A stretch of 21,359 nt of DNA from Bacillota bacterium (GCA_023436805.1 JAEZHT010000006.1:1-21359), one strand, 5' to 3'. Counted from the first letter of the stretch, positions 5,965 to 12,941 are shown. The notes: generated by a model from the letters alone, not told the origin. Translations and numbers: made by a program.

Positions 5965-6930
5965 ATGATGGGACTAAAACATATATTAAATCCAATTCTA
6001 TTCCAAGGTTATAAAAAGAAAAATCGCTATTTTGAAGGCTGGTACTACAAGATGGTTTCAGCCGATGAACAGTATAAAGTCGCGTTCATCCCAGGCATCA
6101 GTTTGGCTAACGAGAAAACACACAGTTTTGTTCAAGTGTTCATCTCTCAAAAACAACCAAAAATGTCCTTGAAAACGGACTATTTTAAGTATGAAAAACA
6201 AGACTTTCTATTTGAAAATGACCCGTTTAAAGTCAGTGTGGGTCCTCAATCGTTCACAGCGCGTGAAGTCGATGTGGATTTTAAAAGCGAACGCTTAACT
6301 GTTCAAGGTCACGTCGATATTTTAAGCATCACACCTTTAAACCGCGGTGTTTGGATGCCCAACATCATGGGTCCTTTTGGTTATTTAAATTTTATGGAGT
6401 GTTACCATGGTGTAGTGTCCATGACTTCACCATTGAAAGGCTCTTTGATTATTGATGGAAAACCAGTATCGTTTGATGGTGGAAAAGGTTATATTGAAAA
6501 AGACTGGGGTAAGAGTTTCCCAAGGGCTTACGTTTGGGTTCAGACCAACCATTTTAAACAAAAGGACACGTCATTGATGTTTTCTTATGCCGATATCCCG
6601 TTTTTAGGGTTTTACTTCAAAGGCTTGATTTGTAACCTTTATTATGAGGGTAAAGAATACCGTTTCGCAACCTACAATTTCTCAAAAGTCCTCAAAGAAG
6701 AAATATCCTCAAAACAAGCGGTTTATGTGCTAAAGAAGGGTCAATACACCCTTGAAATCACAGCCACCCAAAAGGATCAAATCGATCTAGCCTCCCCAAT
6801 CAATGGTGCGATGGACCACACCATTAAAGAAGGTTTATCTGGGGAAGTTAAAATCAAATTCTTCAAAAAGAAAGCACTGATATATGAAGATATCGGCTAT
6901 GAAGCTGGTATTGAGATTATGAAAAAATAA
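5965..6930 (+). CDS. Tocopherol cyclase (VTE1) family protein, possible prenyl-lipid or carotenoid-modifying enzyme
   Basis: 321 residues, no signal peptide, no membrane helix. Two family landmarks are plain: YFEGWYYKM (residues 22-30) and GYIEKDWGKSFPRAYVWVQTN (175-195), which match the GWY and E-K-x-W-G-x-S-F-P blocks of the tocopherol cyclase family (VTE1/SXD1; two lipocalin-like barrels related to AttH and the carotenoid hydratase CrtC). Plant VTE1 closes the chromanol ring of tocopherols; bacterial homologs have no settled function. The gene is transcribed divergently from crtI out of a shared intergenic region and is flanked downstream by its own terminator, so it stands alone. A role on carotenoids or on the prenyl lipids made by the operon is inference. 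GGAG lies three bases before the first ATG and six before the second (5968), so 5968 may be the true start. Confidence 0.85.
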   Translation: MMGLKHILNPILFQGYKKKNRYFEGWYYKMVSADEQYKVAFIPGISLANEKTHSFVQVFISQKQPKMSLKTDYFKYEKQDFLFENDPFKVSVGPQSFTAREVDVDFKSERLTVQGHVDILSITPLNRGVWMPNIMGPFGYLNFMECYHGVVSMTSPLKGSLIIDGKPVSFDGGKGYIEKDWGKSFPRAYVWVQTNHFKQKDTSLMFSYADIPFLGFYFKGLICNLYYEGKEYRFATYNFSKVLKEEISSKQAVYVLKKGQYTLEITATQKDQIDLASPINGAMDHTIKEGLSGEVKIKFFKKKALIYEDIGYEAGIEIMKK

Positions 6931-6953
6931 AACAGCCCAACGGCTGTTTTTTT
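6931..6953 (+). terminator. Rho-independent terminator after the VTE1-like gene
   Basis: AACAGCC (6931-6937) pairs with GGCTGTT (6942-6948) around CAAC, followed by a T run. It begins immediately after the stop codon. Confidence 0.85.
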
Positions 6954-6956
6954 GTT

Positions 6957-6982
6957 AAGAAAAAACACGGTTGCCCGTGTTT
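6957..6982 (-). terminator. Rho-independent terminator of rpmE
   Basis: On the minus strand AAACACGG pairs with CCGTGTTT around GCAA (6963-6982), followed by T residues. It lies 11 bases beyond the rpmE stop, back to back with the plus-strand terminator of the converging gene. Confidence 0.82.
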
Positions 6983-6993
6983 GATTTCTCGTA

Positions 6994-7209
6994 TTATTTT
7001 GCGTTTTTTTCGACACCATAGCGCTTATTGAATCTTTCAACACGGCCTGCTGCTTGTGTGAATGTTTCAACGCCAGTGTAAAATGGGTGGCAATTTGAAC
7101 AAGTATCCACGCGAATTTCTTTCGCTGTTGTGCCTACTTCAAATTCGTTACCACAAGTTACACAGTGGACTTTAGCCACTTGGTATTTTGGATGAATTTT
7201 TGCTTTCAT
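6994..7209 (-). CDS. rpmE: 50S ribosomal protein L31 (zinc-containing type)
   Basis: 71 residues: MKAKIHPKY start, then Cys16, Cys19, Cys37 and Cys40 (HCVTCGNEF and DTCSNCHPFYTG) that bind zinc, and the GRVERFNKRYG end typical of L31. This is the C-plus, zinc-binding paralog, not YtiA. I start at the ATG at 7209. AAGGAG lies seven bases upstream of it but only one base upstream of the earlier in-frame ATG at 7215. The gene is monocistronic, with a promoter at 7261-7269 and its own terminator. The roughly 40-base leader between promoter and start carries a repeated CTATGG but no structure I can name. Confidence 0.95.
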   Translation of the reverse strand: MKAKIHPKYQVAKVHCVTCGNEFEVGTTAKEIRVDTCSNCHPFYTGVETFTQAAGRVERFNKRYGVEKNAK

Positions 7210-7260
7210 ATCCATTCTCCTTCCGCCATAGACATACGTCCATAGTAAGTTTGCGTAGGT

Positions 7261-7269
7261 ATTATAACA
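7261..7269 (-). promoter_or_regulatory. Extended -10 promoter of rpmE
   Basis: TGTTATAAT on the minus strand, with a weak TTGTAT 17 bases upstream of the TATAAT. Transcription would begin about 45 bases before the start codon. Confidence 0.55.
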
Positions 7270-7335
7270 TAGTTAAATCCAATATACAAACATAATCTTC
7301 ATTTTTTTGTTGGATATTTTTTTGAATGATTATGA

Positions 7336-9906
7336 TCAATATTGATATCTTCTACCATCCGCTAACATGTGAATCGATGTGGAAATCAATGCCAAGGATA
7401 CACGAATTGGTTGATTGCCTTGACCGAAATAAATGTCCACAAGTTCTGGGTGGTCAATGAATGGGTTACGGTTATTTTGGATACCAAATATACGGTCATT
7501 TCGAGTTCTTTCAAAATCGTTGACCGGGTCCATTTCATGCCATTGTAAGAACGTTTGAAGATTGCCTACAACATCGATATTTAAGTTATATCTGATTGAG
7601 ATATATAAAATGATTCTCGCAACATCCCCAATGTGTTCGTCGCCAGGATACCATCCTCCAGAGAATTTTCCATAAGGTTGGTTTCCGGTGTATGTTTTAC
7701 CATCCTCAACGAATGGCAAGTTGCCACGATTGGAATTGGTGTTAGAATTGGCTGCACGTAAATTGTGTAAGTCGTCTTTAACTGATCCCAATTTGGATTG
7801 TGGCCAGGTGTGTTCGCGGTTACCATAAGCACCCATACCATCGTAAATGAGGTAATAACTGCTGCCGACTCTGTCCACAGATTGAACTTGTGAAGTTGAA
7901 CCGGTAGCTGATCCACGGCTGGTAATTAACTGACGTAAAGCGGTTGTAAATGAAGAACCTGTTAAACCATTTAAGCTTTGATAATAGCCTTCATATACAC
8001 CAATTTCGATTGGATTTCTTACAAATATGGTATAAGTTGTTACCACGTCTAAATAGTTATTCAAATAGACGATGACTTCATAATCGCCAGGTACAGTCAA
8101 ATTGACACTGTCCGTATCTACACCCAATAAGGATGTGAAGTCATCCCCATAACCATTTCTAGCGGTGATGCCTTCTAAGAAGTTAGGGGTCGCGTCTCCG
8201 ATGGTAAAGTTACGGTTGATGGCACCATAAATCGATATGATTTCAGGATTCTTTGGTTTAGAAACCACCGAACTTCTGCTTGTAAATAAGAATTGTGCCT
8301 TGCTGGCATATTGACCTACTGTGACGTTATACAAGTCAATGATTTCACCGACTTGGATGGTATCAAATAAGTATGGTGCGGTATTGACACGTTTATCCAA
8401 ACGAACAAACGTTGTTTCCCCTGCACTGTTTTTTAAATACAGTTCAATCGCGTTATTTGGCGCTGTTTTGGATGTCACTTCAAGCCCTAAATAAGTGATG
8501 ACGTTGGCTTCGTATAAAATGACATCGTCAAAATCTAGTGAATATCCTGTTAAATCTATCCCATCCACGAGGGTGTGGGTGGAGAATGTTTGAATGATCT
8601 TTGGTGAGCTGAGTTGAATGAGACCATTGAAATTACCTAAAGTACCTTCGATGGTGTATTCTGTACCCACAAGTAGACCAGTGTTGTTATTCATATAAAC
8701 AGGAATCGCCCCTGTAGCGTCTTGAATGGTGAAGTTTCCGTTGGTCATCAAACTGGTGATGACGCCTCTAACTGTAACCACTGAACCTTGGGCTTTCAAT
8801 CTGGCTTCTGAAATCGGTGTTTCAGTCGAAACTGGGTAACCTTCTGCTTTGATCACAACCACATTGAAGTTTTTGGTAAATGCGTTATTTTCGCTGATGA
8901 TGGCTGTCAATGTGACAGTGACATCGGTGTTTTTTCTGGTAACCACCCCAGCGCTGGTGATTGCGTTATTGTTGGAGGTCCATTCGATTTGAACCCCGTC
9001 AATTTCGGTTGGTAAGGTTAAATTGGCTACGGTTTGGCTTGGTAAGACAATTTGATTTAAAATGGCTACGTAATCCGGTGTAACCTCTTCTAATTGAATG
9101 ACGGTAACATCGATGGATACTTCGTATACATGACTATCGATGGTGACGCTGGCTGTCAATGTAACCACAACATCATCAGCTTGTCTGGTGACTAAACCCG
9201 TGTTGGAAATGATGCTAGGTGCTGAGGATTGCCATGTCACAGGGTTGCCTAAATAACTAGATTTTAATATTAAATCCACTTCCGTAGTTTGTGGTAAATC
9301 TAAATGCGTTTCAAATGCTTCATAATCAAATACATAAGGCGCGATGACGGTTATGGTATAAGTTTTGCTTTGGGTGATGCCATCCACTGTTAAAGTAGCA
9401 GTGAGGAAAATAATGCGGTTAATATCCGGTAGATTCACCACACCAGTACTCGATAAAATGGCTTCGTTTGAACTCTTCCAAACGATGTTATGGCCATCGA
9501 TACTGATTGGTAAAGAGATGGATGTTGTGACTTCACTCGGCAATTGAATGGCGTTAAATAAAAGATTGAAATCCACGTTCGTTTTTAAAACGGTAAAATC
9601 AAATGTTCTTTGGAGTGTTTTGCCATTAACAGTGACAGTTGCGGTTAATATCACGTTGAAATCTTCGGTTTGTCTAGTGATTTTTACTGTAGATTGATCA
9701 ATGACTGCGAATGCACTATCGCTTGTCCATAGAATGTCAAAATCTTGAATCGATGTTGGTAATTCGAAATCACTTTTTACTGCGTCCTTGGTTTCGCCAT
9801 TGGAAAAATTAATGGCGATACTTTCGGTGATGTTTTGGGTTTGAGGCTGTGTACATCCACTCAATACAAGGATGAACAATAATGCTAAAATTCTGGATAA
9901 CTTCAT
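7336..9906 (-). CDS. Surface lipoprotein nuclease with Ig-like repeats and endonuclease I domain
   Basis: 856 residues from ATG 9906. The N-terminus is a lipoprotein signal, MKLSRILALLFILVLSGC, lipidated at Cys18. Four bacterial Ig-like repeats of about 80 residues follow (each with LPxxI/V...W.SS/N.....G.V.R....V.LTA......K.F...V). Next comes an OB-fold-like domain (GSVVTVRGVITSLMTNGNFT), one more Ig-like domain, and from about residue 640 an endonuclease I (NucM/EndA family) domain: GNREHTWPQS, DDLHNLRAAN, GDVARI and QNNRNPFIDHP. It would degrade extracellular DNA or RNA at the cell surface for nucleotide scavenging, a plausible need for a mollicute. The start is set by the promoter at 9943-9951 lying inside the longer frame and by the lipobox. 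The Shine-Dalgarno sequence (GCAGG) is weak. It stands alone between rpmE and the apbE group. Confidence 0.92.
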   Translation of the reverse strand: MKLSRILALLFILVLSGCTQPQTQNITESIAINFSNGETKDAVKSDFELPTSIQDFDILWTSDSAFAVIDQSTVKITRQTEDFNVILTATVTVNGKTLQRTFDFTVLKTNVDFNLLFNAIQLPSEVTTSISLPISIDGHNIVWKSSNEAILSSTGVVNLPDINRIIFLTATLTVDGITQSKTYTITVIAPYVFDYEAFETHLDLPQTTEVDLILKSSYLGNPVTWQSSAPSIISNTGLVTRQADDVVVTLTASVTIDSHVYEVSIDVTVIQLEEVTPDYVAILNQIVLPSQTVANLTLPTEIDGVQIEWTSNNNAITSAGVVTRKNTDVTVTLTAIISENNAFTKNFNVVVIKAEGYPVSTETPISEARLKAQGSVVTVRGVITSLMTNGNFTIQDATGAIPVYMNNNTGLLVGTEYTIEGTLGNFNGLIQLSSPKIIQTFSTHTLVDGIDLTGYSLDFDDVILYEANVITYLGLEVTSKTAPNNAIELYLKNSAGETTFVRLDKRVNTAPYLFDTIQVGEIIDLYNVTVGQYASKAQFLFTSRSSVVSKPKNPEIISIYGAINRNFTIGDATPNFLEGITARNGYGDDFTSLLGVDTDSVNLTVPGDYEVIVYLNNYLDVVTTYTIFVRNPIEIGVYEGYYQSLNGLTGSSFTTALRQLITSRGSATGSTSQVQSVDRVGSSYYLIYDGMGAYGNREHTWPQSKLGSVKDDLHNLRAANSNTNSNRGNLPFVEDGKTYTGNQPYGKFSGGWYPGDEHIGDVARIILYISIRYNLNIDVVGNLQTFLQWHEMDPVNDFERTRNDRIFGIQNNRNPFIDHPELVDIYFGQGNQPIRVSLALISTSIHMLADGRRYQY

Positions 9907-9942
9907 TGAAAATAAACCTGCTTTCGTTTTGACGGTAAAATC

Positions 9943-9951
9943 ATTATAACA
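9943..9951 (-). promoter_or_regulatory. Extended -10 promoter of the nuclease lipoprotein gene
   Basis: TGTTATAAT on the minus strand, giving a leader of about 30 bases to ATG 9906. No -35 match is seen. It rules out the upstream in-frame start at 9987. Confidence 0.6.
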
Positions 9952-10020
9952 TGCAAAATCATATAAATATAGAACGAATTTAGACATATCTTTCGTTTAA
10001 TTTGACTTAATAAATTATAT

Positions 10021-10059
10021 AAACAAAAAACAGGACTTCTATTTAGAAATATCCTGTTT
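10021..10059 (-). terminator. Rho-independent terminator of the apbE group
   Basis: On the minus strand AAACAGGA pairs with TCCTGTTT (10028-10059), with a short inner TTCT/AGAA helix, followed by T residues. It lies five bases after the Gx-transporter stop codon. Confidence 0.82.
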
Positions 10060-10064
10060 ATGTG

Positions 10065-10574
10065 CTAAAATTTTTTCTCAATGAAAAGCTCTTTGGTACC
10101 ATCTAAAAAGCGTTTAGCGAGAATCCCTGTCAGTATCCCTGCGGGTACCGAAAGAAAGAGCATAATCGGTGCGTAGAATAACGCAGCTTCGGTAATGACG
10201 TATGTGGCAGCAACAATCTGTCCAACCACGTGCATCACAGAAGATATGGCTGAAACTGCCATAATGCCAAAGAAATCGAGTTTCTTTAAAATAATCAATG
10301 TGACCAATGAGAAGATTGCGCCAGATAACGATAGTGTGAATGTAATACCATTAAACGTACCTGGTGCGAACAATGCGGTAACGATCAGTCTGAGTATGAC
10401 AACTGTGATGGCTTCTTTTGGGCCATAGACAAATAAGATGATCAAAGTGACAATATTGGAAAAACCAATCTTAAATGCGGTCCCTGGTACCAATTGAACA
10501 TACGATTCTAAAATATTAATGATGGATGCGACGCCGGTAAAAATGGCGATCATCGCGAGTTTTTTCACGGTCAT
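10065..10574 (-). CDS. Gx-transporter family membrane protein (often labelled heptaprenyl diphosphate synthase component I)
   Basis: 169 residues, five to six membrane helices. The opening MTVKKLAMIAIFTGVASIINILES and the PGTAFKIGFSNIVTLIILFVYGPKEAI and LLSGAIFS-type segments match the Gx-transporter family, which resembles S-components of ECF transporters. The old label heptaprenyl diphosphate synthase component I is probably wrong, as there is no prenyltransferase motif. It overlaps the NusG_II-domain gene by one base (TAATG) and forms a group with it and apbE. The same trio often travels with flavin-dependent redox genes in Firmicutes, so a flavin or redox link is plausible. The cargo is unknown. 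Confidence 0.8.
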   Translation of the reverse strand: MTVKKLAMIAIFTGVASIINILESYVQLVPGTAFKIGFSNIVTLIILFVYGPKEAITVVILRLIVTALFAPGTFNGITFTLSLSGAIFSLVTLIILKKLDFFGIMAVSAISSVMHVVGQIVAATYVITEAALFYAPIMLFLSVPAGILTGILAKRFLDGTKELFIEKKF

Positions 10575-11059
10575 TACATAATCACATCCAATCCCAAATC
10601 TCTAAATTCAATGGTGACATAATTCGGTAAACAAATGATGGGTTGTAAATCCGAAAAACCAACACGACTACATATATTATACGGGCTGGTCTCTTCTTTG
10701 ACACGCACTTTGTTGTCTTTATACTCAATCCATATGAACCCCAGATTACCTAAAATGAAGTAGTTATTTTGATACTTAACAATACCTTGTCCCAATTCTA
10801 ACGCTGTAAAAGCTACTTGATCAATCAACAATTCATCGCCTGAAATGTCTGGCAATGTATCGACTGTATATACGGTTTGATTGTTGGCTTTGGTGAATTC
10901 ACCATTTTCTAAATTGATGGCGAACATCGTTGTATTTTTATATTTTACATACGCCTGTTCACCACTTTTGCGTGTGGCTAAGGAAATGACTAAAACGGCT
11001 CCGAACAATATGAGTAAAAATCCAACCACCAAGGCATCATGCTTCGTCTTTGTCTTCAC
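10574..11059 (-). CDS. NusG_II-domain membrane-anchored protein
   Basis: 161 residues: an N-terminal membrane anchor (about residues 9-27, ALVVGFLLILFGAVLVISLA) followed by an extracytoplasmic beta-rich domain. The end has the NusG domain 2-like signature KVRVKEETSPYNICSR and DLQPIICLPNYVTIEF, with two conserved Cys. The family is common next to ApbE, FMN-binding and Gx-transporter genes, but its role is not known; despite the name it is not the transcription factor. I prefer the GTG start at 11059, six bases after AAGGGGG. An ATG at 11065 abuts that Shine-Dalgarno sequence, and an ATG at 11092 lies deep in apbE. The gene overlaps the apbE end by 23 bases. Confidence 0.8.
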   Translation of the reverse strand: MKTKTKHDALVVGFLLILFGAVLVISLATRKSGEQAYVKYKNTTMFAINLENGEFTKANNQTVYTVDTLPDISGDELLIDQVAFTALELGQGIVKYQNNYFILGNLGFIWIEYKDNKVRVKEETSPYNICSRVGFSDLQPIICLPNYVTIEFRDLGLDVIM

Positions 11060-12269
11060 GAACATCCCCCTTAGCTTTTTTCTTCTTATCATATAAACTG
11101 ATCCCTACGATGAGTGCACCACCGACAATGACCACACCACCTAAGATGAGGTATAGGTTGGTTAGGTCGTTCGGTTCGTTCGCCAAGGTTGCACTTTGTC
11201 TAAAGTTGTGGGTAAGATTTACAGTCTCTATCGAACCATCATACATATAGAAGATGGCTTCAATGCCTAAACTTTGAACCAAAGCTGTGGCTTGGTCTAG
11301 TGGCATTGAAAAGAGTGCTGTCGACATGGAGTCTAGTAGTGCCGAGTCATCACCAATGATGGTTACGACATGATAATACTGTTTTGGTTCAAAATCAAAT
11401 GGTGAAATGATGTGGTGGTAGACTTTACCTTTATAGGTGACAAATTGCTCATAGTTCCCAGAGGTTACGACCGCCTTGTTTCTCACTTCTAGGATGCCTG
11501 AAATCCCGTTTTGATACAACCTTAGCGGGTCTTCTAATCCAACCCTGAATGGTCTATCGTTGGTTAATGAATCATCCGGATGAACCCCCACAATGATGTT
11601 AGAGCGTCCTGCATTGATCATGTATTTGGTAATGTTTTTAGACGCCAAATACTCATTCGTTTTTTGGGTTGCATACCCTTTACCAATCGCGCCTAAGTCT
11701 AATTTGAGGTTGCTGTTAGTGATGTAAACAGAACGCTCCGAATCATTGAATACAATGCTTGAAGGGTTGACACTATCGGAGATAAGATTTAAATCTGTTT
11801 GAACTTGTTGAAATACAGATTCTGGTAGTTCATCGAACATATATTCGCTATATATCGCACTTTTCCAGATATCAACGGCGTTACCAATCGCTGGGTTAAA
11901 GAACCCGTTGGACTGATTGTGGTGTTGTACACTGAGCTTAATTAAATCGTATAATCTTTGGTCAACCACCACGGGTGAAATGCCTCTTTGATTGTTGATG
12001 GTGACTAAATTGTTCTCATGATACAGTGGGTCATCGTGTGTCAAATCCGGGGCTTTAAAATTGTCTGCCAAATGCCCATAAACGCGGTAAATATCTTCAA
12101 TAGCATCCAAATCTGCTTCTTCACCTTCATAGAGTGTAACAAGGATTTGGGTGCTCATATATTCCATTTCGCGTTGTAATAAAATGGCGGGTTCGGTGGC
12201 TTTTAAAGCGATATGAGATTGTAATAAAATTGTGCACAAAAGACACAATATTGAGAATGTTTTTTTCAT
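11037..12269 (-). CDS. apbE: FAD:protein FMN transferase, membrane-anchored
   Basis: 410 residues. ApbE moves FMN from FAD onto Thr or Ser of RnfG, RnfD and related proteins outside the membrane. Visible landmarks: N-terminal signal (MKKTFSILCLLCTILLQSHIAL), GFFNPAIGNAVDIWK, KLDLGAIGKGYATQK (189-203), INAGRSNIIVG, VVTSGNYEQF, HHIISPFDFEP and the metal-binding DSMSTALF. Oddities: the usual INxGGN loop reads INAGRSN. There is no lipobox Cys; instead a C-terminal membrane helix (about residues 370-390) and a charged KKKKAKGDVREDKDEA tail give the anchor. The start is ATG 12269, since a promoter lies within the longer frame. It is followed by the NusG_II and Gx genes and sits just after the Rnf operon, whose subunits are its expected substrates. 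Confidence 0.92.
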   Translation of the reverse strand: MKKTFSILCLLCTILLQSHIALKATEPAILLQREMEYMSTQILVTLYEGEEADLDAIEDIYRVYGHLADNFKAPDLTHDDPLYHENNLVTINNQRGISPVVVDQRLYDLIKLSVQHHNQSNGFFNPAIGNAVDIWKSAIYSEYMFDELPESVFQQVQTDLNLISDSVNPSSIVFNDSERSVYITNSNLKLDLGAIGKGYATQKTNEYLASKNITKYMINAGRSNIIVGVHPDDSLTNDRPFRVGLEDPLRLYQNGISGILEVRNKAVVTSGNYEQFVTYKGKVYHHIISPFDFEPKQYYHVVTIIGDDSALLDSMSTALFSMPLDQATALVQSLGIEAIFYMYDGSIETVNLTHNFRQSATLANEPNDLTNLYLILGGVVIVGGALIVGISLYDKKKKAKGDVREDKDEA

Positions 12270-12293
12270 GTTTAATCGTCCTTTTTCCACGTT

Positions 12294-12302
12294 ATTATAA
12301 CA
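12294..12302 (-). promoter_or_regulatory. Extended -10 promoter of apbE
   Basis: TGTTATAAT on the minus strand, about 30 bases before ATG 12269. A second TATAAT lies at 12359-12364. The A/T hairpin at 12316-12332 lies between them and may only reflect base composition. Confidence 0.55.
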
Positions 12303-12397
12303 TGTATTGTTATAAGAAAAAAGCATTTTTTCAGACTCTAGGTACTTATCTGGGGTTAATTATAAAGTAAGTGTTTACAGTGTAATCAATTGTGTGA

Positions 12398-12427
12398 ACA
12401 AAAACACGAACCCTGAGGTCCGTGTTT
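12398..12427 (-). terminator. Terminator of the Rnf operon
   Basis: On the minus strand AAACACG pairs with CGTGTTT (12402-12427) with a partial inner ACC/GGT helix, followed by a short T run. It lies five bases after the rnfB stop and separates rnf from apbE. Confidence 0.72.
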
Positions 12428-12432
12428 GATGG

Positions 12433-12744
12433 TTAAAGTTTGATGCTTACAGGTGTACCATCTGGATTCGGATGGTCTTTCAAGTACTGAAGAATCGGGT
12501 TAAAGTGTTTTTCCGCTTTGCCTGGTTTGCAACGGGATATGTTGCCGGCTTTACCGGAAACAATTTCGGTTGCGAACGCATGGCACCCTGGGGTTCCACA
12601 CGCGCCACAGTTGTAATTTGGTAACATCTTTTCAACTGCTGCGATACGTTCATCTTCCAATACTTCAAGGTATTTAGCGGCGAAAGCCAATCCGACGCCA
12701 AGGATCAATCCAAGTCCACCTAAAACGAGTGTCGCTTGTATCAT
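12433..12744 (-). CDS. rnfB: Short RnfB: membrane anchor plus Fe-S domain only
   Basis: 103 residues. Residues 5-24 form a membrane helix, followed by the RnfB Fe-S domain with Cys46, Cys49, Cys54 and Cys72 (NCGACGTPGCHAFATEIVSGKA...C), which bind one [4Fe-4S] cluster. Normal RnfB proteins are roughly 180 to 300 residues long and continue with two or more ferredoxin-type clusters that accept electrons from ferredoxin. Here the chain ends about 30 residues after Cys72 at an ordinary TAA, with a terminator directly behind, so this looks like a settled short form rather than a fresh frameshift. It overlaps the upstream Cys-protein gene by ATGA and ends the operon. Electron entry from ferredoxin must differ or use another protein. 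Confidence 0.88.
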   Translation of the reverse strand: MIQATLVLGGLGLILGVGLAFAAKYLEVLEDERIAAVEKMLPNYNCGACGTPGCHAFATEIVSGKAGNISRCKPGKAEKHFNPILQYLKDHPNPDGTPVSIKL

Positions 12745-12941
12745 TTCTTTATCTCCTTCATCATATCGATAGCTTCTTTAAACGAGCACCCACCACTGAT
12801 GGCGCACGTTTCACAACTTTGTGCTTCCATATAGGCATGTTGACAACTTTCAGGTACAGGTGTTTTTTTATTCAACACCGAAATCACGATAAAAATACCA
12901 ATGAATGCCAATAGAAGCGTTAAACCAAGGATTTGTTCCAT
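12741..12941 (-). CDS. Small Cys4 membrane protein, NqrM-like in layout
   Basis: 66 residues: one membrane helix (about 4-23), a short basic-polar linker, then ESC-x9-C-x2-C-x5-C (Cys33, 43, 46, 52) and a Lys-rich end. The layout of one helix followed by four Cys resembles NqrM, which delivers iron to the four-Cys site shared by NqrD and NqrE, and also FeoB-associated Cys-rich proteins. RnfA and RnfE are the counterparts of NqrD and NqrE. This gene lies exactly between rnfA and rnfB, joined by TAATG and ATGA overlaps with a Shine-Dalgarno sequence (AAGGAC), so it is clearly translated with the complex. A role in building the RnfA/RnfE iron centre is inference; no family is certain. Confidence 0.78.
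   Translation of the reverse strand: MEQILGLTLLLAFIGIFIVISVLNKKTPVPESCQHAYMEAQSCETCAISGGCSFKEAIDMMKEIKK

Noticed and set aside
7223..7260. Possible L31 autoregulatory leader
   Set aside because: Only a repeated CTATGG and a 3-bp GAC/GTC stem are seen; not enough to name a leader RNA.
7581..7916. 111-codon frame inside the nuclease gene on the same strand
   Set aside because: It lies wholly within the conserved endonuclease I domain, shows no family features and is a shifted-frame shadow.
9907..9987. Longer nuclease start at 9987 lacking a leader lipobox
   Set aside because: An extended -10 promoter lies within it, and ATG 9906 begins a textbook lipoprotein signal.
10065..10574. Literal reading as heptaprenyl diphosphate synthase, which would supply the crt genes
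   Set aside because: There are no DDxxD motifs, the protein is all membrane helices, and the label is an old family name.
12270..12326. Longer apbE start at 12326
   Set aside because: It would place the TGTTATAAT promoter inside the gene; ATG 12269 begins a normal signal sequence.
12316..12332. GAAAAAA/TTTTTTC palindrome upstream of apbE
   Set aside because: Only A/T pairs in an AT-rich region with no G/C core; not usable as a terminator and probably composition.
12480..12701. 73-codon second frame across rnfB, considered as a programmed frameshift extension of the short RnfB
   Set aside because: The other frame contains no CxxCxxC ferredoxin motif, and the zero frame ends properly before a terminator.
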